Origin: SIG480 sp045636865
GTDB taxonomy: Bacteria; Bacillota; Clostridia; Oscillospirales; JAAYXM01
Reading direction: 5' to 3'
Assembly: GCA_045636865.1 (NCBI GenBank)
Contig: JAZTYJ010000016.1
Location: 124,001 to 188,000, forward strand
DNA: 64,000 bases
The position numbers and the translations under genes are program-made. The notes under the pieces are model-generated. The model was given only the letters and a program-made list of their open reading frames with translations. It searched no databases and was not told the DNA's origin. Below, one piece after another: positions 40,199 through 49,102 of the stretch (its first letter is position 1; every line of letters begins with the position of its first letter).

Positions 40199-41281
40199 CT
40201 ATCTGTCCATACAGCTGAAGCACGGGTCGATACTTGCAACGATAAGACCTGCATCTGCAACCGAGTTGCCCTTGAGCATAGTCGGGATTGTCGGAGCTGT
40301 TTTGAAGGTCGGAACGTGGATGCTGACGCGCTTGTTTGTCTCGCCGCCGTCCGTAACAACCTTGTAGGTAACCTGACCGCGCGGTGCTTCGTGGCGCACC
40401 ATATACTCACCTGCCGGAATCTTCGGAATCTTTACTCCGAGATTTATCGGGCCTTCGGGAAGCATCTCGAGTGCCTGGCGGATAATCTTTATACTTTCAA
40501 AGTTTTCAAGAACGCGAACGACAACGCGTGAGAAAACGTCGCACGAATCATAAACTGCCTTTTCAAACTCAAAGTCTTCATAGCAGCAATAGGGTGAGTC
40601 TTTTCTGACATCAACCGCTACGTTTGATGCGCGTGCGTGCGGACCGACTGCACCGATGCGGATAGAGTCCTCCGTTGTGAGAACGCCGACACCCTTTGTT
40701 CGGAGTGCAACGGTCTTATCCGTGAGAAGAATGTCGCGGAGGCGGATCATTGACTGCTCAACCTTGTCAAGCATTTCAAGAATCTTTCTTCTCTTGTCAT
40801 CGTCGATGTCGCGGCGTGAACCGCCAATTGTAACCATACCGTAGTTTACGCGGTTGCCCGAAATCTCTTCGAGCATATCCATAATAACCTCGCGCTCGTT
40901 CCATGTGTGCATAAAGAGGCTGTCGTGACCGACAAGGTGAAGCGCGATGCCGAGCCAGAGGAAGTGTGAATGGAGTCGCTCAAGCTCGTTCATAATGACG
41001 CGGATATACTGACCGCGCTTCGGAACGTTCATATTCGCAATGTTCTCAAGTGCCATTGCATAGCTGAGTGCGTGTGAATGCGAGCAGATGCCGCATACGC
41101 GCTCAACGAGAGTAACCGTCTGGATGAAGTTCTTCTGCTGGGCAAGCTTTTCGATACCTCTGTGGTTATAGCCTATGAAAACTTCTGCCTCCGTAATCTC
41201 TTCACCGTTTGTGTAGAGCTTTGCGTGAACAGGCTCTTCAAGCGCCGGATGGTAGGGACCTATAGGTACAATATAGCTCAT
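40199..41281 (-). CDS. mbhL: Membrane-bound [NiFe] hydrogenase large subunit (group 4, MbhL)
   Basis: 360 residues. Ni-Fe ligands are the N-terminal LVERVCGICSHSHALSYAMA and the C-terminal IDPCFSCMDR pairs. Other motifs: GPYHPALEEPVHAKLY, GYNHRGIEKLAQQKNF and EAPRGQVTYKVV. The protein stops directly after DPCFSCMDR, so there is no C-terminal peptide to remove, and no maturation protease gene is seen in the cluster. It reduces protons to H2 with electrons from ferredoxin. Follows mbhK by 2 bases. Confidence 0.96.
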   Translation of the reverse strand: MSYIVPIGPYHPALEEPVHAKLYTNGEEITEAEVFIGYNHRGIEKLAQQKNFIQTVTLVERVCGICSHSHALSYAMALENIANMNVPKRGQYIRVIMNELERLHSHFLWLGIALHLVGHDSLFMHTWNEREVIMDMLEEISGNRVNYGMVTIGGSRRDIDDDKRRKILEMLDKVEQSMIRLRDILLTDKTVALRTKGVGVLTTEDSIRIGAVGPHARASNVAVDVRKDSPYCCYEDFEFEKAVYDSCDVFSRVVVRVLENFESIKIIRQALEMLPEGPINLGVKIPKIPAGEYMVRHEAPRGQVTYKVVTDGGETNKRVSIHVPTFKTAPTIPTMLKGNSVADAGLIVASIDPCFSCMDR

Positions 41282-41283
41282 TT

Positions 41284-41676
41284 TTATTCTCCCTTCTTTC
41301 CGTGTGCACGGTCGATAAGCTCATCCATAGGCGTAACTATGATCTGGCCCTGACCGTCAAGCATATTATCCGGCATAAAGAGACGTTTTGATGTGTCGAG
41401 CCCCTCAAATGTCATTTCCATAAGCTCGCAGATTTCTCTTTCTGCCCATTCTGCACCGAGGTCGTATATCCCCGAAATTGAAGGGAGAGAACTCTCACCG
41501 TCAACGGTGTACGACTCGATGCCGTTTCCGACTTCGTATTCATAAGAGATGTTGGGCTTTCCCTCGTCGTTGATGAAACCGTGAATCATCGCAAGAGGAA
41601 TGCCTGCTGCTCTCATACGTTCAGCAGTCGGGATAACGTCTTCTTTTGTAATGGCAATTTTTTTATATTCTTGCAT
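41284..41676 (-). CDS. mbhK: NuoC-like hydrogenase subunit (MbhK)
   Basis: 130 residues from the ATG at 41676 (GCGAGGTGGAAAA upstream). Family match is in the C-terminal half: YDLGAEWAEREICELMEMTF then EGLDTSKRLFMPDNML, as in the 30-kDa complex I subunit. It helps bind the large subunit. First gene after the internal promoter. Confidence 0.88.
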   Translation of the reverse strand: MQEYKKIAITKEDVIPTAERMRAAGIPLAMIHGFINDEGKPNISYEYEVGNGIESYTVDGESSLPSISGIYDLGAEWAEREICELMEMTFEGLDTSKRLFMPDNMLDGQGQIIVTPMDELIDRAHGKKGE

Positions 41677-41724
41677 TTTTCCACCTCGCATTACATATTA
41701 CTTGTTTTTACGCATATTCAATGC

Positions 41725-41753
41725 ATTATACCACATTTTTCGCATTTTGAAAA
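41725..41753 (-). promoter_or_regulatory. Internal promoter ahead of the hydrogenase structural genes
   Basis: On the minus strand TTTTCA (41748-41753), 17-base spacer and extended -10 TGGTATAAT (hexamer 41725-41730), in the 110-base gap between hypE and mbhK. It allows structural genes to be expressed apart from the hyp genes. Confidence 0.7.
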
Positions 41754-41785
41754 GGGTTTTAAGCATTTTTACATATGTTATTATT

Positions 41786-42784
41786 TTAACAAATTCTTGG
41801 CAGTTGCGCGCCTGTGAGTTTTGAGACGATTCTCTCGCCAAGGTCTGCCGAAACTATGACCTTTCCGGGGCGTCTGTCCGTTACATATCCGATAACCGCG
41901 GCATCTCTTCCCTCCTCAAATGACCGGAGATATGAAAGTGCCTCGTCTTTTTTCGAAGCGTCCACAACAGCGAGAAGCTTTCCCTCGTTTGCAGAATAGA
42001 GCGGATCTATTCCGAGCATCTCGCAGGCGGCGCGGACATCGGCTCTCATGGGGATATCCTTCTCCGAGAGGCTTATTGAAAAGTCGCGCCCTTCGGCAAA
42101 CTCACAGAGCGTTGTTGCGACTCCGCCGCGCGTCGGATCGCGGAGCACGCGAAGGTCATCTCCGAGCTCATAGAGCTTCTCTGCCATCTTGTTAAGCGGC
42201 GCGCAGTCTGACTTTATCTCGCCGTCGACAAGGTTTTTGTTTCTCGCAAGCATTATTGATGCGCCGTGGTCTCCGCACGTTCCCGAAAGGATTACGGCAT
42301 CGCCCTCGCGGATATTGTCCGGTGAGAGATTTCCGTGTTTTAAAAAGCCTATGCCTGCGGTGTTTATATATATCCCGTCACCGTGACCGCGCTCAACAAC
42401 CTTTGTATCTCCCGTTACGACAGACACACCTGCACGTCGCGCAGTTTCGGATATCGAATCTACGATTTTTTCAAGGTCGCTTTTTGCAAAGCCCTCTTCG
42501 ATTATGAATGAGAGGCTTAAATACTTCGGGATACCGCCCGACATCGCAACGTCGTTTACCGTTCCGCAAACAGAGAGTTTTCCTATATCTCCGCCGGGAA
42601 AGAAGCACGGCGACACCACGAAGCTGTCGGTTGAAAAGACGAGTTTTTCGTCTCCTTTCACTATTGCACCGTCGGAAAGTGCGGAGAGTGCATCGTTTTC
42701 CATTGCGGGAACGATAAGCTCCTCAATGAGTGAGGATGTCTTTTTGCCTCCGCTTCCGTAGTCAAGAGTTATTATGTCATCCAT
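41786..42784 (-). CDS. hypE: Hydrogenase maturation carbamoyl dehydratase
   Basis: 332 residues. N-terminal ITLDYGSGGKKTSSLIEELI, ATP-binding AIVKGDEKLVFSTDSFVVSP, TRRAGVSVVTGDTKVVERGH and RDPTRGGVATTLCEFAE. It ends in LPRIC, the conserved C-terminal Cys that HypF carbamoylates and HypE dehydrates to the cyanide ligand precursor. Confidence 0.96.
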   Translation of the reverse strand: MDDIITLDYGSGGKKTSSLIEELIVPAMENDALSALSDGAIVKGDEKLVFSTDSFVVSPCFFPGGDIGKLSVCGTVNDVAMSGGIPKYLSLSFIIEEGFAKSDLEKIVDSISETARRAGVSVVTGDTKVVERGHGDGIYINTAGIGFLKHGNLSPDNIREGDAVILSGTCGDHGASIMLARNKNLVDGEIKSDCAPLNKMAEKLYELGDDLRVLRDPTRGGVATTLCEFAEGRDFSISLSEKDIPMRADVRAACEMLGIDPLYSANEGKLLAVVDASKKDEALSYLRSFEEGRDAAVIGYVTDRRPGKVIVSADLGERIVSKLTGAQLPRIC

Positions 42785-42804
42785 ATTGTTTCCCGAACCT
42801 CCCT

Positions 42805-43881
42805 CTAAAACTCACCGTATTTATACGCCGCGGCACACGCACCCTCACCAGACACCATACAGGGTCCGACGGGGTTTTCGGGCACACACGCGCGTCCGAA
42901 CATCGGACACGCCTGCGGTGCGATGTGTCCGCAGATTACGTCTCCGCAACGGCACGGAGTTTTTTCTTTTACTTCTTCAAATTCTATATCAAACTTTTTC
43001 TTTGCATCAAAATCCGAAAGCTCGCTCTTTATTCCGAGTGCACTTTTTTCTATTTTGCCAAGACCGCGCCAGGTTGCATCCGCACGGCAGAATACATCAT
43101 CGATTATCTTGAGTGCAAGCCGGTTTCCGTCGTTGGAAACTGCATCGGGATATGCATTTTCAAGGCGTGGTGATTTTTCTTCTGTCTGCAAAATAAGCTT
43201 ATATGCCGCAACCAAAATCTCGCGCGGAGAAAAACCTCCGACAACACACGGAAGTGAAAATTCATCCGCAAGAAACGAAAAACCGCGCGCTCCGATTATT
43301 GATGCGACGTGCCCCGGACAGAGAAAGCCCGAAACGGAAAAATCCTCCTCCGCGATAAGTGCGCGAAGAGCCGGCTCAACGGTTTTGAGCATTGAAAAAA
43401 CAGAAAAGTTTTTTACGTTCTCTTCTTTTGCGGAAAGGATTGCCGCGGCAGTACCCGGTGCTGTCGTTTCAAAGCCGACGCCGAGGAAAACAACCTCATC
43501 TCCACCATTTTCCTTTGCAATCTCTATCGCATCAAGCGGAGAATAACACACCTCAACGCGCGCGCCGAGAGCGCGGGCAGCGGCAAGATTTTTTCCGCGT
43601 ATGCTCCCCGGAACCTTTATCATGTCTCCGTATGTCGCAATTATCACGTCATCGCGCTCTGAAAGTTTTAAAATCGCGTCTATCTCCTCGGACGGAGTTA
43701 CGCACACGGGACATCCCGGTCCCGACAGGAGCTTTATGTTTTCAGGAAGCGCCGACCGAAGCCCCGACTTTGCGATAGACATAGTGTGAGTTCCGCAAAC
43801 CTCCATAAGCTTTACGTTACCCACATCCATCGCGGCTATTTTTTCAAGTATTTCACTGTTCGTTAAGTTTTCGCAATTCAT
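42805..43881 (-). CDS. hypD: Hydrogenase Fe-ligand assembly protein
   Basis: 358 residues from the ATG at 43881 (GAGGAAGTTGAAA upstream), which overlaps the end of hypC by 29 bases. Motifs: LMEVCGTHTMSIAKSGLRSA, LLSGPGCPVCVTPSEEID, VGFETTAPGTAAAILSA, SGFLCPGHVASIIGARG, and a C-terminal iron-sulfur region (CRCGDVICGHIAPQACPMFG). With HypC it holds the iron while CO and CN ligands are added. Confidence 0.95.
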   Translation of the reverse strand: MNCENLTNSEILEKIAAMDVGNVKLMEVCGTHTMSIAKSGLRSALPENIKLLSGPGCPVCVTPSEEIDAILKLSERDDVIIATYGDMIKVPGSIRGKNLAAARALGARVEVCYSPLDAIEIAKENGGDEVVFLGVGFETTAPGTAAAILSAKEENVKNFSVFSMLKTVEPALRALIAEEDFSVSGFLCPGHVASIIGARGFSFLADEFSLPCVVGGFSPREILVAAYKLILQTEEKSPRLENAYPDAVSNDGNRLALKIIDDVFCRADATWRGLGKIEKSALGIKSELSDFDAKKKFDIEFEEVKEKTPCRCGDVICGHIAPQACPMFGRACVPENPVGPCMVSGEGACAAAYKYGEF

Positions 43882-44089
43882 TTTCAACTTCCTCTGCCGC
43901 CGCAATGCTCTCTCTTGCTTCAGCCGCGCCCATGCGCTCGATTGCAAAGCCGGCGTGCACTATTACATATTCTCCGATTTTCGGGTTTTCAATAAAATCC
44001 ACTCTTATTTTTCTTTTTACGCCGTCTCTTTCGCCGATTGCCTCGTTTCCCGAAAGAGACGTTATTTTAAGCGGTATGGCAAGACACAT
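43853..44089 (-). CDS. hypC: Hydrogenase assembly chaperone
   Basis: 78 residues. N-terminal MCLAIPLKITSL with the functional Cys2, then VRKIRVDF-like core (DGVKRKIRVDFIENPKIGEY) and YVIVHAGFAIERMGAAEARE. It carries the Fe(CN)2CO unit from HypD to the large subunit. It overlaps hypF by 23 bases and hypD by 29. Confidence 0.95.
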   Translation of the reverse strand: MCLAIPLKITSLSGNEAIGERDGVKRKIRVDFIENPKIGEYVIVHAGFAIERMGAAEARESIAAAEEVENELRKLNEQ

Positions 44090-46334
44090 CCGTGCCGCCT
44101 CCTTTCTCTGCTATCATAAGCTGACCGAGGGATATTCCCTCGTCGTTTGTTGATACCCGTCTGTGTATATACGGCAAAAGATTTTCATCAGAAAGCCGTT
44201 TTACCAGTCTTTTTAAGATGTACATATTCTGGAACGTTCCGCCCGAGAGAACAACCTTTGAGATTCCCGTATCCCGCGATATGCGACCTGCAACGCAAAC
44301 TGCCATATCGACGAGCGTGTTCATAAAAGCGGCTGCAATTTCAGACGTTTTTACACCGCATAAAACTTCTCCCGAAATCCCGCGTATCATCTCCTGCCAG
44401 CAGAAGATATATATTCCGTTTTCGTTTTTTATTTCATACGGATAGGTGCGCGTGCACGTCTCATCTGCCGCGGCTTCCAGAAGTATTGCGCCCTGCCCCT
44501 CGTAGGATGAATTTTTGCAAATCCCGAGGATTGCGGATACGCCGTCAAAAAGCCGCCCCATACTCGTAGCCCGGGGACAATTTATGTCGGCATCAAGAAG
44601 CCTTTTTATCTTCTCTCCCTCATCGCCGAAATGAGACACGGATACGCCTGCTCCGTCAAGGAGAGAAATTCCGCACCTTGAGATTTCCTTTGCCGCGACA
44701 TCACCGCCGGGAAGCTTTATCTGCGAAATTGTGCCGAGTCTTTTTGCGGATCTGAAATCGCCTGCGAGAAATTCCGCACCCCACGATGTGCCGTCCTCAC
44801 CGAGACCTGTTCCGTCCCAGATTATGCCGATGCACTTCTCGTCAAGTCCGTTGTCCGCCATGCACGATGCCATATGCGCGTGGTGGTGCCCAACCGCAAC
44901 AAGCGGAACATTCAGTTTCTTTGCGCGTTCTCTTGCATACTCCGACGACATATAGTCGGGATGCTTATCGCACGCGATGATTTCAGGTGTTATGTCAAAA
45001 ATCTTTTCAAAATGAGCTATCTGCTCTTCATAGCACTCAAGCGTCTGCAAATTTTTAAGATCTCCTATATGCGCGCTCGGAAAAACCTCTCCGCAACGCG
45101 AGAGCGAAAACGATGCCTTCTGCTCTGCACCGCAGGCAAGAATCTTCTTTTTTACACCGTTGCATCTCACGGGATGCGGCGCGTATCCACGGCTTCGGCG
45201 CGCAAAATATTCGTGTCCTTCTGTCACCCACATAAGTGAGTCGTCGCACCGCACGAAGATTTCGCGGTTGTTTGTGAGATAACCGTCGGCGATGCGGATG
45301 AGTTTTTCCGTCATCTCCGCATCCTTATACACAATCGGCGTGTCGGATACGTTTGCACTCGTCATAACGAGTATATCCTCGCCGCCGTCAAAGAGAAGGT
45401 GATGGACGGGCGTATACGGAAGCATTACCCCGAGGTACTTGTTTTCACTTATATATTTATATGAACTTTCGTCTGTTTTACGAAGAAGAACTATCGGGCG
45501 GCGCGGTGAGGCAAGAAGCATCTCTTCCTCCTCCGACACCTCCGCAATACGCCGCGCAACCGACACATCGCGGCACATAAGAGCAAACGGCTTTTCGTCG
45601 CGGCGTTTTCTCTCACGCAAGACTCTTACCGCCGCCTCATCGTCCGCGCGCACGGCAAGATGCACGCCGCCAAGACCTTTTATCGCACATATTCCGCCAT
45701 CACGGAGAAGCTTCTGCGAAAGAGCTATTGCATCGCCCGGTACCTCTCTTCCTTCTGCATCGAGGAAGAAAAGGCGGGGTCCGCAATCCGGGCAGCAGTC
45801 GGGTTGCGCGTGATAGCGGCGGCTTTCTATGTCGGAATACTCATCCGCACAGCTTTTGCACATCGGAAAGGATTCCATCGTTGTATTTTTTCTGTCGTAC
45901 GGGATATCTTTTGTTATGGTAAAGCGCGGTCCGCAGTTTGTGCAGTTTATAAACGGGTAGCGATACCGTCTGTCGTTTTTGTCAAACAGCTCGGAAAGGC
46001 AGTCGTCACACACCGCGGCATCGGGCGAGATGAGCGTTTTTCGCTCTCCCGCTTCGCTTTCGCAGATTGAAAAACCTGCATAGCCCGAAAGAGCTTTCGT
46101 ATATTCTTTTTTTATCTCATAAATTTCACAAAGCGGTGGTTTTTCGCTTATAAGTCCGTCGAGAAAGCTCTCAATGTTTTCTTTTCCACCCTCAAGTGAA
46201 AGGGACACGCCAAAAGACGTGTTTCTGATTTCTCCCGCGAGAGAAAAACGAGACACACGTTTGTGTATAAACGGGCGGAATCCCACCCCCTGCACTATTC
46301 CGTTAATCAGAATTTCGGCATGGACCTTTTTCAT
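44067..46334 (-). CDS. hypF: Carbamoyltransferase for hydrogenase maturation
   Basis: 755 residues with the full domain order: acylphosphatase (GIVQGVGFRPFIHKRVSRF, about 1-90), two Cys4 zinc fingers (CDDCLSELFDKNDRRYRYPF, CPDCGPRLFFLD, about 105-195), YrdC-like domain (CAIKGLGGVHLAVRADDEAA, about 205-380), and Kae1-like domain (VGHHHAHMASCMADNG, IIWDGTGLGEDGTSWGAEFL, VVLSGGTFQNMYILKRL). It transfers carbamoyl phosphate to the HypE Cys. It follows the regulator gene by 7 bases. Confidence 0.97.
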   Translation of the reverse strand: MKKVHAEILINGIVQGVGFRPFIHKRVSRFSLAGEIRNTSFGVSLSLEGGKENIESFLDGLISEKPPLCEIYEIKKEYTKALSGYAGFSICESEAGERKTLISPDAAVCDDCLSELFDKNDRRYRYPFINCTNCGPRFTITKDIPYDRKNTTMESFPMCKSCADEYSDIESRRYHAQPDCCPDCGPRLFFLDAEGREVPGDAIALSQKLLRDGGICAIKGLGGVHLAVRADDEAAVRVLRERKRRDEKPFALMCRDVSVARRIAEVSEEEEMLLASPRRPIVLLRKTDESSYKYISENKYLGVMLPYTPVHHLLFDGGEDILVMTSANVSDTPIVYKDAEMTEKLIRIADGYLTNNREIFVRCDDSLMWVTEGHEYFARRSRGYAPHPVRCNGVKKKILACGAEQKASFSLSRCGEVFPSAHIGDLKNLQTLECYEEQIAHFEKIFDITPEIIACDKHPDYMSSEYARERAKKLNVPLVAVGHHHAHMASCMADNGLDEKCIGIIWDGTGLGEDGTSWGAEFLAGDFRSAKRLGTISQIKLPGGDVAAKEISRCGISLLDGAGVSVSHFGDEGEKIKRLLDADINCPRATSMGRLFDGVSAILGICKNSSYEGQGAILLEAAADETCTRTYPYEIKNENGIYIFCWQEMIRGISGEVLCGVKTSEIAAAFMNTLVDMAVCVAGRISRDTGISKVVLSGGTFQNMYILKRLVKRLSDENLLPYIHRRVSTNDEGISLGQLMIAEKGGGTDVSCHTA

Positions 46335-46341
46335 AATTCAC

Positions 46342-46989
46342 CTACTGCAAAAGTTCTATATGTCGCCTTGATGCGGAAATCAGACCGTCATCACTCATCT
46401 TGCGAAGCTCACGCATCATCGCGCTGCGGTCGGCGCAGATGTAGTCGGCAAGGTAGCTTAAGGAAAACGGAAGGTCAAAGGAAGAGCTTCCCTCCCGTTC
46501 CGAATACAGTTCAAACAGGCAAAGAAGCTTGTCGCGGATTGAACGGTTTCCTAAAATTTCAATCCTCTCGGAAAGGCGTTTTGCCTTTTCGGCAACGACT
46601 CTGAACATATTTTCAACCGCGATGCTGTGGCACTTGCAGGCATTACGGCAACGCTTTGAGATGTGCTCGTAATTCATAACCGCAATCTCGCTCTTTTTTT
46701 CGCACATCGCAAGCACTCCGCGCGCACTTTCGTTTGAGAAAGCAAACATCTCGCCAAATACGTCGTTTTCCGAAATGCTCTCGAGCACAACGCGGTTTCC
46801 CGATGAGTCAAATCGCACAAGTGAGATGCTTCCGGACATAACAATTCCTATTTTGTCGTTTGAGCGGTCAAAGTCCCAGATAATCTCTCCCGCCTCAAAT
46901 TTCTGAAGCGAAATATTGAAGCAAGCAATCATTCTTTCCTTGTCATATTCGCTGATTCCGTCAAAAAGAAATATTTCGTTAATTTTCAA
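46342..46989 (-). CDS. Crp/Fnr-family transcription regulator
   Basis: 215 residues. cNMP-fold sensor domain (LQKFEAGEIIWDFDRSNDKI, GSISLVRFDSSGNRVVLESI, ENDVFGEMFAFSNESARGVL), a C-helix, and an HTH_Crp domain (LSYLADYICADRSAMMRELR, KMSDDGLISASRRHIELL). A CRNACKCH cluster in the sensor-to-helix region could hold a redox or metal site. It heads the hyp-hydrogenase operon and is divergent from the rubrerythrin operon, so it probably controls both. It shows no clear cAMP-binding residues. Confidence 0.88.
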   Translation of the reverse strand: MKINEIFLFDGISEYDKERMIACFNISLQKFEAGEIIWDFDRSNDKIGIVMSGSISLVRFDSSGNRVVLESISENDVFGEMFAFSNESARGVLAMCEKKSEIAVMNYEHISKRCRNACKCHSIAVENMFRVVAEKAKRLSERIEILGNRSIRDKLLCLFELYSEREGSSSFDLPFSLSYLADYICADRSAMMRELRKMSDDGLISASRRHIELLQ

Positions 46990-47003
46990 AATTTTTCCAC
47001 CTC

Positions 47004-47021
47004 CTGTTGCAAATGCAACAG
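47004..47021. promoter_or_regulatory. 18-bp perfect palindrome, probable Crp/Fnr-family operator
   Basis: CTGTTGC-AAAT-GCAACAG, a 7-4-7 inverted repeat, lies beside the regulator gene's ribosome site (GGAGGTGG) and upstream of the rbr promoter. The size and symmetry suit a Crp/Fnr dimer, so it should serve autoregulation and control of the divergent operon. Confidence 0.6.
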
Positions 47022-47050
47022 AATTTTTCTTTTCTATATGATACTATAAT
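47022..47050 (+). promoter_or_regulatory. Promoter of the rbr operon (weak -35)
   Basis: TATAAT at 47045-47050, 48 bases before the ATG. The -35 position at 47022-47027 is a poor match (AATTTT) directly beside the palindrome at 47004-47021, which fits an activator-dependent promoter. Confidence 0.55.
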
Positions 47051-47097
47051 CTCAACAAAAAGTAAATACTTTTTTATATTGAAAGGAGTTTTTTATC

Positions 47098-47637
47098 ATG
47101 AATTTAAAGGGTTCAAAAACTGAAGCTAATCTCGCTGCTGCTTTTGCAGGTGAGAGCCAGGCAAGAAACAAGTACACATACTACGCATCAAAGGCTAAAA
47201 AGGAAGGCTATGAGCAGATAGCTGCTATCTTTACGGAAACTGCAAACAACGAAAAGGAGCACGCAAAAATCTGGTTTAAGCTCCTCCACGACGGCGAAGT
47301 TCCGACAACATCTGAAAACCTCAAGGATGCTGCAGAGGGCGAGAACTACGAGTGGACAGATATGTATGCAGGCTTTGCAAAAACTGCAAAGGAAGAGGGA
47401 TTTGACAAGATTGCTTTCCTCTTTGAGGCAGTTGCCAAAATCGAAAAAGAGCACGAAGAAAGATACTTAAAGCTTCTCAAGAACGTTGAGACAGGCGCAG
47501 TATTCTCAAAGGACGGCGACGTTGTCTGGCAGTGTGCAAACTGCGGACACATCCACGTTGGCAAGAACGCTCCGGAGCTTTGCCCGGTTTGTGCTCATCC
47601 GAAGGCATATTTTGAGCTTCTTAAGACAAACTACTAA
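47098..47637 (+). CDS. rbr: Rubrerythrin
   Basis: 179 residues. Ferritin-like di-iron helices with ExxH ligands (FAGESQARNKYTYYASKAKK, ETANNEKEHAKIWFKLLHDG, FEAVAKIEKEHEERYLKLLK) and a C-terminal rubredoxin-like site (WQCANCGHIHVGKNAPELCP, then VCAHPK). It reduces hydrogen peroxide in anaerobes using electrons from rubredoxin. AAAGGAG ribosome site. Confidence 0.97.
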   Translation: MNLKGSKTEANLAAAFAGESQARNKYTYYASKAKKEGYEQIAAIFTETANNEKEHAKIWFKLLHDGEVPTTSENLKDAAEGENYEWTDMYAGFAKTAKEEGFDKIAFLFEAVAKIEKEHEERYLKLLKNVETGAVFSKDGDVVWQCANCGHIHVGKNAPELCPVCAHPKAYFELLKTNY

Positions 47638-47665
47638 TATCACAAATTAAAGGAAGGTTCTTTTT

Positions 47666-47821
47666 ATGAAAAAGTACACTTGCTCTGTCTGCGGATTCGT
47701 TTATGACGAAGAAGCAGGCTATCCGGAAGGCGGAATCGCTCCCGGAACGGCATGGGAAGATGTTCCCGAAGATTTTGTCTGCCCCCTTTGCGGCGTAGGC
47801 AAGGATATGTTTGAAGAATAA
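47666..47821 (+). CDS. rd: Rubredoxin
   Basis: 51 residues: MKKYTCSVCGFVYDEEAGYP at the start and DFVCPLCGVGKDMFEE at the end, the two CxxCG iron-binding loops of rubredoxin. Start at 47666 (AAAGGAAGG upstream). It passes electrons to rubrerythrin and the flavodiiron protein encoded on either side. Confidence 0.97.
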   Translation: MKKYTCSVCGFVYDEEAGYPEGGIAPGTAWEDVPEDFVCPLCGVGKDMFEE

Positions 47822-47885
47822 AAACTCAGCATCTTCCTGCAAAGCCCTGTGGGAAGATGCATTTTTTTGCGAAAGGAAGTTTTTT

Positions 47886-49088
47886 ATGCCAAACGTTAAA
47901 ATATCCGACGCTGTTTCATACGTCGGAATCTTAAACCCCATTCTCCGCATTTTTGACGTTGTTATGAAAACAGAGTACGGCACGACCTACAACTCATACG
48001 TCGTTCGCGGAAGTGAAAAAACTGCGCTTATCGAAACGTGCCACCTCACATATTTTGACGAGTATCTCAAAAATATCCGCGAGGTGTGTGATCCCGCTGA
48101 TATCGACTATATCATTTTAAACCATTGCGAGCCCGACCATTCGGGCGCGCTCAGAAGGCTTCTTGAGCTTTGCCCGAAGGCTGAAATCTACGTTACGCGC
48201 GCAGGCTCGATATACCTCAAATCAATCACAAACCGCGACGATCTTCCCGTTCACGTCGTGGCAGACGGTGAGGAGCTCTCGCTCGGAGACAAGACTCTCC
48301 GTTTTATCCCATCTCCGTTCCTTCACTGGCCGGATTCGATGTTTACCTATCTTGCCGAAGAGAAGGTTCTCTTCTCTTGCGACTTCCTCGGCTCACACTA
48401 TTGCGAGCCGCATATAGTTGACTCGGCTATCGTTTATCCCGAAAAGTATTCCGATGCGCTCGCTTACTACTATGCCGCGATTTTCGGACCTTTCCCGTCG
48501 TACGTGCGTCAGGGACTCTCGAAGATTTCAGGTCTTGATTTTGACATCGCCTGCACAAGCCACGGTCCTGTTCTTACGCGCGGCGGAAAGCTTGAAGAAG
48601 CACTCACAAAATATACGGAATGGAGTGCAGAACGCAAAAATGAAAAACCGCTTATCCCCGTTTTCTTCTGCTCTGCATACGGCAACACAAGAAAGCTTGC
48701 AAACGCAGTTGCGAACGGCATAAGGGAAGCAAAGCCCGACTGCATCTGCAACGTCTATGACCTTAATGACCACGATATGTCGGACATGGCGGCTCTCATC
48801 AACTCTGCAGACGCAATCTGCATCGGCTCTCCGACTATAAATGCAGATGCCGTTGCACCCGTATGGCAGCTTCTCTCACACGTTGATGCGATAAACTCAA
48901 AGAAGAAGCCCGCCCTCGTTTTCGGCTCATACGGCTGGAGCGGCGAGGCGATTCCGAACATCTCGGCAAGACTCTCGGGTCTTCGCATGAACGTTTTCGG
49001 TGACGGACACAAAGTATGCTTTGTCCCCTCTGAAGAAGACATCAAAAACGCAAAAGACCTCGGACGCGATTTTGCTCTTTCATTTTAA
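47886..49088 (+). CDS. fprA: Flavodiiron protein (FprA-type O2/NO reductase)
   Basis: 400 residues from the ATG at 47886 (GAAAGGAAG upstream). Metallo-beta-lactamase-like domain with di-iron ligands in ILNHCEPDHSGALRRLLELC and further His/Asp in IPSPFLHWPDSMFTYLA and SCDFLGSHYCEPHIVDSA. The C-terminal flavodoxin domain starts near 250: VFFCSAYGNTRKLANAVANG with FMN-binding FGSYGWSGEA. It reduces O2 to water (or NO to N2O). Confidence 0.95.
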   Translation: MPNVKISDAVSYVGILNPILRIFDVVMKTEYGTTYNSYVVRGSEKTALIETCHLTYFDEYLKNIREVCDPADIDYIILNHCEPDHSGALRRLLELCPKAEIYVTRAGSIYLKSITNRDDLPVHVVADGEELSLGDKTLRFIPSPFLHWPDSMFTYLAEEKVLFSCDFLGSHYCEPHIVDSAIVYPEKYSDALAYYYAAIFGPFPSYVRQGLSKISGLDFDIACTSHGPVLTRGGKLEEALTKYTEWSAERKNEKPLIPVFFCSAYGNTRKLANAVANGIREAKPDCICNVYDLNDHDMSDMAALINSADAICIGSPTINADAVAPVWQLLSHVDAINSKKKPALVFGSYGWSGEAIPNISARLSGLRMNVFGDGHKVCFVPSEEDIKNAKDLGRDFALSF

Positions 49089-49102
49089 GGAAGTGTTTTT
49101 AT

